A stretch of 31,907 nt of DNA from CAZJOD01 sp964547525 (GTDB lineage: Bacteria > Bacillota > Clostridia > JAAYHZ01): NCBI GenBank assembly GCA_964547525.1, contig CAZJOD010000021.1, positions 1-31,907 of the forward strand, read 5' to 3'. The notes beneath the pieces were generated by a model. It was given only the letters and a program-made list of their open reading frames with translations. It was not told the origin of the DNA and made no database searches. Numbering within the stretch: the stretch's first letter is position 1; the number at the start of each line of letters is the position of its first letter. This document shows, one piece after another, positions 25,221-31,907 of the stretch. The position numbers and the translations under genes are program-made.

Positions 25221-26822
25221 TTACCTTTTTTTTGCAGGTTCTACACTGACATTTCGTCCTTTTATCTTTGTGTTGTTCAATGTATCAATTACCAAACCGG
25301 CGTACTCCTTCGGTACTTCCACAAACGTAAACTTATCGTAAATGTCAATGGTGCCGATCAGAGATCCTTTTATCCCGGCTTCTCCGGTTATTGCTCCGAC
25401 AATATGTTCGGGTTTTACTTTATCTATTTTGCCTACATTGGTAAACAGACGAACCATACCCGGTTCACCACCTGTACCCTCAAAATCTTCATCCTCTTGT
25501 GAAGTATTTGTCATGTTTTTATCTTTTTGGAGCATTTTTAATAATGCGGCACCTATTTCCATAGCGGAATAATCATTGTTATTTTCCATAAACAACTCTA
25601 TTGAATTCATGTATTTCAGATGTTCGTCATTATCAACGATTTTAACTATTTCGTCAAACAATCTATTATTTTTATTTTCTTCTATTTCCTTTAGAGTCGG
25701 AATAGGATGAGCTGTAATTTTTGTATTGGCAAATTTCTGTAGATTTTTTATGGCGTATAATTGTCCTCTGCCATTTATGAATGTAAACGATTTTCCTGTC
25801 TTTCCCGCTCTGCCTGTTCTTCCTATACGATGGATATAGTACTCGTCGTCTTGAGGTACATCATAATTAAATACGATTTCTACATTTTCGATATCGAGTC
25901 CCCTGGCCGCGACATCAGTGGCTACCAGAATTTCAGTTTTTCCCTTCTTAAACGAATCTATTATGTTTGTTCGGGTTGATTGTCTTAAATCCCCATGTAA
26001 AGCATCGGCAAAATATCCTCTGGTTTGTAATTGTGCGGCAACCTCGTCAACCATTTTTTTCGTATTGCAAAAAACCAAAGAAAGTCGCGGCGCATATATA
26101 TCAATCAATCTGCACAGTATCTCAATCTTTTTCCCCTTTGCAGTCTCCAAATAATATTGTGATATTCCGGGAACGGTTAATTGTTTATGAACGACACTTA
26201 TTGATACCGGGTCCTTCTGATATTCCTTTGATATTCTTAATATTTCTTTAGGCATTGTAGCTGAAAACAAAACTGTCTGGCGGCTATTAGGTGTATCTTT
26301 TAGAATAGTTTCCATGTCTTCTCTAAATCCCATATTCAACATTTCATCTGCTTCATCTAAGACAACCAATTTAACATTGCCCAATTTAAGAGTTTTTCTG
26401 CGCATATGATCCATAACTCTCCCCGGAGTGCCTATTACTATTTGAACTCCTTGTTTTAATGCTTTTATCTGATGATCTATGGATTGCCCGCCATATATGG
26501 GCACTACTTTTATACCCTCCACATATTTACCGAATTTTCGCATTTCATCCGAGGCTTGAATTGCTAATTCCCGTGTAGGGCACAATATTAACACTTGTAC
26601 CGTTTTATCGTTAGGATCGGTCATCTCCAGTGCAGGAATGGCAAAAGCCGCAGTCTTTCCCGTACCGGTTTGCGAATGCCCTGTAACGTCTTTACCTGCC
26701 AAAATCATCGGAATTGTTTGTGATTGTATGCGAGTTGGTTCTTCAAATCCCATATCCTCTACAGCTCTCAATATTTCATCGGAAAAACCGAATTCTTTAA
26801 ACATATTACTTTTATCTCCCAT
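25221..26822 (-). CDS. DEAD-box RNA helicase with C-terminal DbpA-type RNA-binding domain (CshA/DeaD-like)
   Basis: This is an ATP-dependent RNA helicase acting on ribosome assembly, mRNA decay or cold adaptation. The 533-aa protein shows the ordered motifs: Q motif (EEPTRIQSQTIP), Walker A QTGTGKT (51-57), PTRELAIQ, GTPGR, DEAD (156-159), SAT (187-189), ATDVAARGLDI and HRIGRTGRAGKTG. The C-terminal ~75 residues (VRLFTNVGKIDKVKPEHIVG to VSVEPAKKR) are the DbpA/RRM-like domain. Two starts are possible: 26822 behind AAGGTAGG, or the ATG at 26804 (MFKEFGFSD), where family similarity begins, behind GGGAG. The minus-strand region at about 26840-26870 has a weak TTGTTT/TATAGT promoter. It shares a terminator with the convergent operon. 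Confidence 0.95.
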   Translation of the reverse strand: MGDKSNMFKEFGFSDEILRAVEDMGFEEPTRIQSQTIPMILAGKDVTGHSQTGTGKTAAFAIPALEMTDPNDKTVQVLILCPTRELAIQASDEMRKFGKYVEGIKVVPIYGGQSIDHQIKALKQGVQIVIGTPGRVMDHMRRKTLKLGNVKLVVLDEADEMLNMGFREDMETILKDTPNSRQTVLFSATMPKEILRISKEYQKDPVSISVVHKQLTVPGISQYYLETAKGKKIEILCRLIDIYAPRLSLVFCNTKKMVDEVAAQLQTRGYFADALHGDLRQSTRTNIIDSFKKGKTEILVATDVAARGLDIENVEIVFNYDVPQDDEYYIHRIGRTGRAGKTGKSFTFINGRGQLYAIKNLQKFANTKITAHPIPTLKEIEENKNNRLFDEIVKIVDNDEHLKYMNSIELFMENNNDYSAMEIGAALLKMLQKDKNMTNTSQEDEDFEGTGGEPGMVRLFTNVGKIDKVKPEHIVGAITGEAGIKGSLIGTIDIYDKFTFVEVPKEYAGLVIDTLNNTKIKGRNVSVEPAKKR

Positions 26823-26929
26823 TAAAACTAACCTACCTTCTTTACTATATTATTTCCATTATTCTATAAACAATGACGATTATTTTCACATAAATTTCTT
26901 AAATATTTCTTCATCTCATACAAAACAAC

Positions 26930-26959
26930 TTGACTATATTAACATACTTTCATTATAAA
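26930..26959 (+). promoter_or_regulatory. Probable promoter of the glycosyl-hydrolase-like gene at 27051
   Basis: TTGACT (26930-26935), an 18-nt spacer and TATAAA (26954-26959), five of six matches to each sigma-A hexamer. It lies in the divergent gap between the helicase and the 27051 gene and would give a leader of about 85 nt. Confidence 0.6.
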
Positions 26960-27050
26960 TTTCCATATTATTTAAAAAAAAATTATATTCCCATTGAATT
27001 TATGTTACAATAATTCTATATTCAGGAAGTTTGGAGGAGGAAAATATATT

Positions 27051-28562
27051 ATGCCTGACTTTAAAACTATGAAAGAAACAGCTCTTAATCGACCGAGGAG
27101 AATATTGTTGGACAATGACGGCTGCGATACGGTATATGAATGCGCAACAGCCGACAAAGACGTACTACTAAAGCAAAGAACCTCTTATTTACCCGATTCC
27201 AAAGTAGATACATACTTTTATTGCACATGGTCTTCGGGTATAGGTGTTTATACACATAACACCAAAGTAGGCAGTGTTTTTGATTCTAAAGAAATTATAT
27301 TCAAAAATAACAAAACCCGGGAATTCATTGATCAAGGTGCCGACTGTCTTGATATAATAGTAGAATATTGTAAAGATAATAACATCGAAATTTTTTGGAC
27401 AATGAGAATGAACGATGTCCATGACAATCATGGTGCTGAATATAGCAGATATATGTTTGAATCTAATCGATTCAAACTGGACAACCCTGATTGTATGATT
27501 TCGAGTTACGGAGACAGACCTCCTTACGGTGCGGGTACTGCAGCGGATTTTGAGAAAGAAAAAGTCAGACGGCTTGTTTTGGATTCTTTAAAAGAAGTTA
27601 TGGAAAACTATAATGTGGACGGGATTATGCTGGATTTTTTCAGGCATCCGGTCTTTTTTAAAGGTCCCGCTTACGGTACACCTGCCACTCAAGAGCAACT
27701 GAACATTATGACCACACTTGTAAAAGATATCGGGCAGATGGCGGAAGACTTAGGGCGTGCCCGTAACCGTCCGTTTTTAATTGCGGCACGTGTACCCGAT
27801 TCTGTGGAGTTTTGTAAAACGATAGGCTTGGATATAGAAACTTGGTTGCAAGAAGGATTAATTGACATGCTGATAACAAGCAGTTATTTGCAATTAAATA
27901 ACTGGGAATACAGTGTCGCTTTAGGTCATAAATACGGAATACCGGTCTATCCCTCGCTTGATGAAAGCAGGATCAGAGATGAACAGGCGAAAAAACTCAG
28001 GCATACATTGAAAGCATTCAGAGGACGAGTTATGAATGTATGGAATTCCGGTGCCGACGGAGTATTTATATTTAATAACAGCGGCTTAAAGAAAGAGGAT
28101 TTGATCGCTTGCATACATGAACCTCTAGACAATGTTTTGGAATATGCAGGATATGACAAAGATTATTTTGTTAGCACTCGTGGTCCGGGAGCCGTGGCAG
28201 GTTCATGTTATCCTCACAACGAATTTATAAACATACCTGTTTTAAATCCCCATAATCCTATAAAAATAGAGCCTGAAAACTGTAAGTATACCTTTATACA
28301 GTTAGGTGACGAAGGTGATTATTTTAGTGAAAAATCATTTACTTTAATGTTATTTGTTAAGGATGAAATCACTCCTGACAACATTACCGTATATTTTAAC
28401 GGAGGACTTTTACAAGAAGGTTTGTACAATCATGGAGCAATTGCCTACCGGATTGATGAAAAGTTAATTAAATCCGGTACAAATATAATTTTTATTCACA
28501 ATAAGTCTAAAAATGAAATAATTCTCACAGATACAATGATCAAGGTTAGAACAAACAAATAA
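27051..28562 (+). CDS. Putative TIM-barrel glycosyl hydrolase (family-10-like GHL group)
   Basis: From the ATG at 27051, behind GGAGGAGG, the product is 503 aa, without a signal peptide. Barrel-type segments are IFWTMRMNDVHDNHG, NYNVDGIMLDFFRHPVFF (strand with an acidic end, as in GHL10/GHL6-type proteins), FLIAARVPDSVEF, LITSSYLQLNNWEY and GVFIFNNSGL. The C-terminal ~100 residues are beta-rich and probably a sandwich. I cannot name the substrate; catalytic acids are not certain without an alignment. The in-frame extension to 26994 has no ribosome site. It stands alone between its own promoter and the terminator at 28571. With the GH127 and toroid proteins it fits a saprophytic glycan-using lifestyle. 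Confidence 0.65.
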   Translation: MPDFKTMKETALNRPRRILLDNDGCDTVYECATADKDVLLKQRTSYLPDSKVDTYFYCTWSSGIGVYTHNTKVGSVFDSKEIIFKNNKTREFIDQGADCLDIIVEYCKDNNIEIFWTMRMNDVHDNHGAEYSRYMFESNRFKLDNPDCMISSYGDRPPYGAGTAADFEKEKVRRLVLDSLKEVMENYNVDGIMLDFFRHPVFFKGPAYGTPATQEQLNIMTTLVKDIGQMAEDLGRARNRPFLIAARVPDSVEFCKTIGLDIETWLQEGLIDMLITSSYLQLNNWEYSVALGHKYGIPVYPSLDESRIRDEQAKKLRHTLKAFRGRVMNVWNSGADGVFIFNNSGLKKEDLIACIHEPLDNVLEYAGYDKDYFVSTRGPGAVAGSCYPHNEFINIPVLNPHNPIKIEPENCKYTFIQLGDEGDYFSEKSFTLMLFVKDEITPDNITVYFNGGLLQEGLYNHGAIAYRIDEKLIKSGTNIIFIHNKSKNEIILTDTMIKVRTNK

Positions 28563-28570
28563 ACCAACTT

Positions 28571-28621
28571 AGGGCCGTTTCATTATATATCGACATTCGA
28601 TTATACAAAGCGGTCCTTTTT
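28571..28621 (+). terminator. Intrinsic terminator after the 27051 gene
   Basis: The arms AGGGCCGTTT (28571-28580) and AAAGCGGTCCT (28607-28617) pair with one G-U and one bulge, and the second arm runs into TTTTT. The loop is long (26 nt). The following 215 bp to the splB start hold AT-rich sequence with a TATAAT at 28695-28700 and a CATAATA at 28714-28720, but no certain promoter. Confidence 0.7.
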
Positions 28622-28837
28622 GTATTCCTTTAAAATACTTTACGAAAATAATATGTTTACGCAGCTGATTTCATATTATTAAGTAGCTGACAAATATAAT
28701 TTGAACGTCAGGACATAATAAATTTGTATTATAAATCATCACAAGTTTTAGATCAATATAATGCAAGAGTAAACCTCCTTAATAGTTATCTTTTTTTCAT
28801 ACAAAAATGTAATACATACTATATTTGGGAGGAGCAT

Positions 28838-29848
28838 ATGAAAACCTTCAGACCTAAAACTATCTATTATGAAAAAGAAATATTGGATTATGAGTCCGGA
28901 AAGCACATATTTGACAAATACCAAGGACAAGACATAGAATTTATTGAGATAGAAAATCATAACAACATACCTTGTTTAAGGCAAGAACCGGATAAAAATT
29001 TTCCTAAATTAAAAAGGAACTTAATTTTAGGTGTCCGAAAAAGCTTACGTCCTGTTCCTAACCACAAAACATCGGATTTTTTAATGCCATATACATCATC
29101 AGGATGTTCGGCAATGTGCATTTACTGCTATTTGGTCTGTACTTATTTCAAATGCTCCTATCTTAGAGTATTTGTAAACAGAGAAAAAATGATTGACAGC
29201 ATTATTAAAAGAACCTTGAAAGAAAATCGGAAAATTGTATATGAAATCGGAAGTAACAGCGATTTGGTTATGGAGAACATGGTTTCGGATAATTTGCCTT
29301 GGACCATTGAGCAATTTGCACGTATTCCAAATGCTTATGCAACTCTACCTACAAAATTTCATCAAATAGATTCTATTCTGGAGCTTGATCATAAAGGTAA
29401 AACCACTGTCAGAATGAGTTTAAATCCTTCAATAATAATAGATAAATATGAAATCGGTACTTCATCACTTAATGAGAGAATGGAAGCAATAGAAAAGTTA
29501 TGGCAATCAGGCTACAAAATCGGTATATTAATAGCTCCGGTTATACTGGTCGATAGATGGAGAGATATGTATCATGAACTTTTTACTTATATGAGAAATA
29601 AGTTAAGCAAAGATTTGTTAAAAGATACTACCATTGAAGTAATTCTCATGACATACGGTTATGCTCATCGCCAAATAAACGAAGCGGCGTTTCGTCCCGA
29701 GCTACAGCTGTACGACGATAAGCAAATGACAGGACGTGGTCGTGGCAAGTATTGTTATAAGCAGGATATCCGAGAGTGTGCGAAAGAGTTTATATCCAAA
29801 GAACTAAATGAAATTTTACCTATGTCTAATGTAGCATATATTGTTTAA
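28838..29848 (+). CDS. splB: Spore photoproduct lyase (radical SAM DNA repair enzyme), clostridial variant
   Basis: The enzyme reverses the 5-thyminyl-5,6-dihydrothymine photoproduct made by UV in spores, which implies a spore former. From the ATG at 28838, behind GGGAGGAG, it is 336 aa; the frame extends back to 28724 without a ribosome site. The cluster cysteines are Cys90, Cys94 and Cys97 (GCSAMCIYC), the same numbering region as Bacillus SplB, followed by YLRVFVN, TKFHQID, TVRMSLNPS and GKYCYKQD. At the place of Bacillus Cys141 (EASCTSD), the H-atom donor, this protein reads EIGSNSD, i.e. Ser. Other cysteines (Cys46, Cys101, Cys106) might substitute. No splA or SASP gene is adjacent. Confidence 0.92.
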   Translation: MKTFRPKTIYYEKEILDYESGKHIFDKYQGQDIEFIEIENHNNIPCLRQEPDKNFPKLKRNLILGVRKSLRPVPNHKTSDFLMPYTSSGCSAMCIYCYLVCTYFKCSYLRVFVNREKMIDSIIKRTLKENRKIVYEIGSNSDLVMENMVSDNLPWTIEQFARIPNAYATLPTKFHQIDSILELDHKGKTTVRMSLNPSIIIDKYEIGTSSLNERMEAIEKLWQSGYKIGILIAPVILVDRWRDMYHELFTYMRNKLSKDLLKDTTIEVILMTYGYAHRQINEAAFRPELQLYDDKQMTGRGRGKYCYKQDIRECAKEFISKELNEILPMSNVAYIV

Positions 29849-29928
29849 TTGAAAAACTAAATTCGCATGTATTTTATATTAAATTTTCATATATTATTAA
29901 AATTTGTATTTATTTTTTATTTTATACA

Positions 29929-29937
29929 TGGTATAAT
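29929..29937 (+). promoter_or_regulatory. Extended -10 promoter of the solute-binding protein gene
   Basis: TGGTATAAT (TG at 29929-29930, TATAAT at 29932-29937) is an extended -10; the -35 is unclear in a T-rich tract. The gap from splB has no clear terminator. The leader to the ATG at 30005 is about 60 nt. Confidence 0.5.
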
Positions 29938-30004
29938 ATGGTTAAGTTTAAACATCATAGAGCAAACATCTCTTAAATAATATTTATTGAGTGAGGTGCA
30001 AAAT

Positions 30005-31876
30005 ATGAAAAAACTGGCTATTCTGTTATCCTTCTTTCTGCTGTTTTCACTGGTATCATGTGCAAGTACCGGAGAAAAAGATGTTCCTGACGGAACCGAG
30101 TCGCAGACAACAACTACTGCAGGCGTTACAACAACAGCTGCTAAAACTACTCAACAGACAACTACTCAAAAACCGGAAACAACTACAAAAGAACCTGAAA
30201 ATCCCTTTGCGAAAAGATTGGAAATCACATATCTGACAAGATTTTGTGATAATTATGAAGAAGGGCGCTGGGACGAGTTGGAACTGGAAGAAAAGTTCAA
30301 TATTGACTTAAAAGTTTGGAATATTGACGCTTACAGTGCCGAACAGTGTGCAATGATGGCTGCGGCGGGTGATTGGGCCGACACCGGTTACATAAACGGT
30401 TACGATCCTGTTCGTGGATATAACGAAGGTTTAACCAGAAACATATCATTAGAACAAATCAAAACAATGCTTCCCGAATATTACGCTATTTTACAATCTA
30501 ACCCTATTGGTTTTAAATTTAATTATATTCAAGACGAAGTAGATAATTACTACGGTATATCTTTTTGTTATGCAATGAACAACTATTGGTACCATGTAAA
30601 CTGCTTCAGATTGGATTGGCTTGAAAACGTAGGTTATGCAATAAATGATCTTCAAGAGGTAAAGCTCTCATATGAAGGTCTGAGTAAAGCTAAAGAAGGT
30701 GTTATGTACCTTTCAAATCACATCTTTTCATTTGATGAATTTTGTGACATTATGAGGTCATTTACAGAAGACGATCCGGACGGAGACGGAGACGATAATA
30801 CCTTCGGTGCCATGTTTCCTTTGACAGGCCCCTCTTACGGTAGTACATGGACCGACATTTACACAGGAATGTTCGGTATAACTTCATATTACACTACATG
30901 GCTCCATTATGACGATACATCGGGAAATTATGTACCTCCCTATGCAACATCAGGATGGAGAGATTTTCTCGTATTCATAAACGATATGCTTTCTAAAGGT
31001 TATATGAATTATCTTGTTGATGTTACCGGAACCAATGACTATTTGGGCAACTTTTACGGATGCTTGAATACCGGAGCATATGGTCACTTCCCGCTTGATG
31101 CTTTGTACAACATGAATCCTACATACCCTAACTGGGTAAGGGACTGGGTACCTAACGGATTATTGAGTTTGGACCCCGGTGCTAAATTCGTTGTTGTTCC
31201 CGCTATAGTCGGTCCTGACGGTCAAGGTGGTAATCGCAGGTATTTGGATACACCTTTCAGAGACGGAGCTTGGGGTACATGGTCATTCGGTGCCGGTTGT
31301 ACCGACGAAAAACTTGAAAGATGTCTAGCCATGTTAAGGTATACACACTTTACCAACGAAGGCTTTTACAGATATTATTACGGATTGGAAGGCGTGCATT
31401 ATAAATGGTCCGGTGAACCGTACAATAGTGCAATTATAGCAACCGATGTGAGTAAAATACCCAAAAAATATACTTCGAATGCAATCCAAGCGATATTTGC
31501 TACAGACAAATTCCTGGTTGATTTCAAGAAATGGTCTATGGTTAGTGAATGGTTTTATGAATTATGTAAATTCCAGATAGAAAACGATTGGTTTACAAAA
31601 TATACATTAGAGCCTGATAAATTAATTAGCAGACTGTTTATGGGTAATGAAATGTATGATGAATATATAAAGCTGCGTGATACTGTAAACAGCGATATAT
31701 TAACCGTTTCAAATAATTTTAGAAATAAAGCTTTCAGAGGCGAATTAGCCGATATAAATGCCGAATGGAGCACATACATTGATCAATTATATAGGGCGGG
31801 CCTCGAGAAATATGTTGAAATTTTCAATAGAAAAGAATTTGAAATGTTTGAAATCGATAAATCAAAACTATATTAA
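30005..31876 (+). CDS. Lipoprotein extracellular solute-binding protein (probable oligosaccharide ABC importer, LipO/YesO-like)
   Basis: This is a membrane-tethered receptor for an ABC transporter. From the ATG at 30005, behind GAGGTG, the protein is 623 aa; a TTG at 29987 in frame is not needed. The signal peptide MKKLAILLSFFLLFSLVSC ends in a lipobox with Cys19, followed by a Thr/Gln/Pro-rich linker to about residue 65. The mature part begins LEITYLTRF and is large for the class, as in Firmicutes binding proteins for long oligosaccharides. DDPDGDGDDNTFG resembles a calcium-binding loop common in this family. No permease gene follows in the 31 bases left, so the partner genes, if adjacent, lie outside. 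The ligand is unknown, and the nearby glycosidases suggest plant glycans. Confidence 0.82.
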   Translation: MKKLAILLSFFLLFSLVSCASTGEKDVPDGTESQTTTTAGVTTTAAKTTQQTTTQKPETTTKEPENPFAKRLEITYLTRFCDNYEEGRWDELELEEKFNIDLKVWNIDAYSAEQCAMMAAAGDWADTGYINGYDPVRGYNEGLTRNISLEQIKTMLPEYYAILQSNPIGFKFNYIQDEVDNYYGISFCYAMNNYWYHVNCFRLDWLENVGYAINDLQEVKLSYEGLSKAKEGVMYLSNHIFSFDEFCDIMRSFTEDDPDGDGDDNTFGAMFPLTGPSYGSTWTDIYTGMFGITSYYTTWLHYDDTSGNYVPPYATSGWRDFLVFINDMLSKGYMNYLVDVTGTNDYLGNFYGCLNTGAYGHFPLDALYNMNPTYPNWVRDWVPNGLLSLDPGAKFVVVPAIVGPDGQGGNRRYLDTPFRDGAWGTWSFGAGCTDEKLERCLAMLRYTHFTNEGFYRYYYGLEGVHYKWSGEPYNSAIIATDVSKIPKKYTSNAIQAIFATDKFLVDFKKWSMVSEWFYELCKFQIENDWFTKYTLEPDKLISRLFMGNEMYDEYIKLRDTVNSDILTVSNNFRNKAFRGELADINAEWSTYIDQLYRAGLEKYVEIFNRKEFEMFEIDKSKLY

Positions 31877-31907
31877 ATATTACAAAAGCTGCGCATAAAG
31901 GGCACGG

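Noticed and set aside
28672..28720. Sigma-G type promoter before splB (CATATTA at 28672, CATAATA at 28714)
   Set aside because: The -10-like heptamers match the pattern, but no GnATA-like -35 is at the right distance from either.
28724..28837. Longer N terminus for the photoproduct lyase
   Set aside because: The extension lacks family similarity and a ribosome site; the ATG at 28838 has GGGAGGAG.

Overview
The window is low-GC DNA with Gram-positive style Shine-Dalgarno sites, and it reads like the chromosome of a spore-forming member of the Clostridia. The evidence is the gatCAB operon, a pta-ackA acetate pathway, a spore photoproduct lyase, Thr-rich lipoprotein linkers and many carbohydrate-active enzymes. 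A run of exactly 100 N at 10470-10569 and a left edge lying inside a repeat suggest a scaffold from a draft or metagenome assembly. I see no rRNA, tRNA, CRISPR array, phage genes or transposase.

Layout. (1) 1-131: diverged copies of a palindromic repeat. (2) 136-10348: an all-minus block. Reading leftwards it holds an (alpha/alpha)-toroid glycan-enzyme-like protein, gatC-gatA-gatB, a GH127 beta-L-arabinofuranosidase-like enzyme and an HpcH/HpaI class II aldolase ending at a clear terminator, then pta-ackA with its own promoter. (3) 10413-10702: a tandem array of a 79-bp unit (an AT-rich 29-nt palindrome plus a very GC-rich hairpin), interrupted by the assembly gap and inverted relative to the copies at the left edge. 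(4) 10818-16629: envelope genes. A tandem YkuD-type L,D-transpeptidase with one apparently dead domain and an SH3-VanX-like D,D-dipeptidase run rightwards. They face a leftward lipoprotein/MBOAT/AlgJ-like set that should O-acetylate a surface glycan. (5) 16740-21488: a leftward operon of a YgiQ radical SAM protein, a UroD/MtaA-family protein, a HisK-type PHP phosphatase and a GNAT acetyltransferase. (6) 21552-25147: a rightward operon of DAHP synthase, prephenate dehydrogenase and a neutral-ceramidase-like hydrolase, preceded by a leader with a 15-bp stem. (7) 25179-31907: a shared bidirectional terminator, a leftward DEAD-box helicase, then a rightward putative glycosyl hydrolase, a spore photoproduct lyase and a lipoprotein sugar-binding protein at the right edge.

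Together the genes suggest a fermentative, acetate-producing, sporulating saprophyte that uses plant-type glycans (arabinofuranosides, possibly uronic sugars) and remodels its wall. The least explained element is the 79-bp bipartite palindromic repeat. The most interesting proteins are the half-dead double L,D-transpeptidase, the photoproduct lyase that lacks the usual H-donor cysteine, and the cytosolic ceramidase-like enzyme co-transcribed with aromatic amino acid genes.
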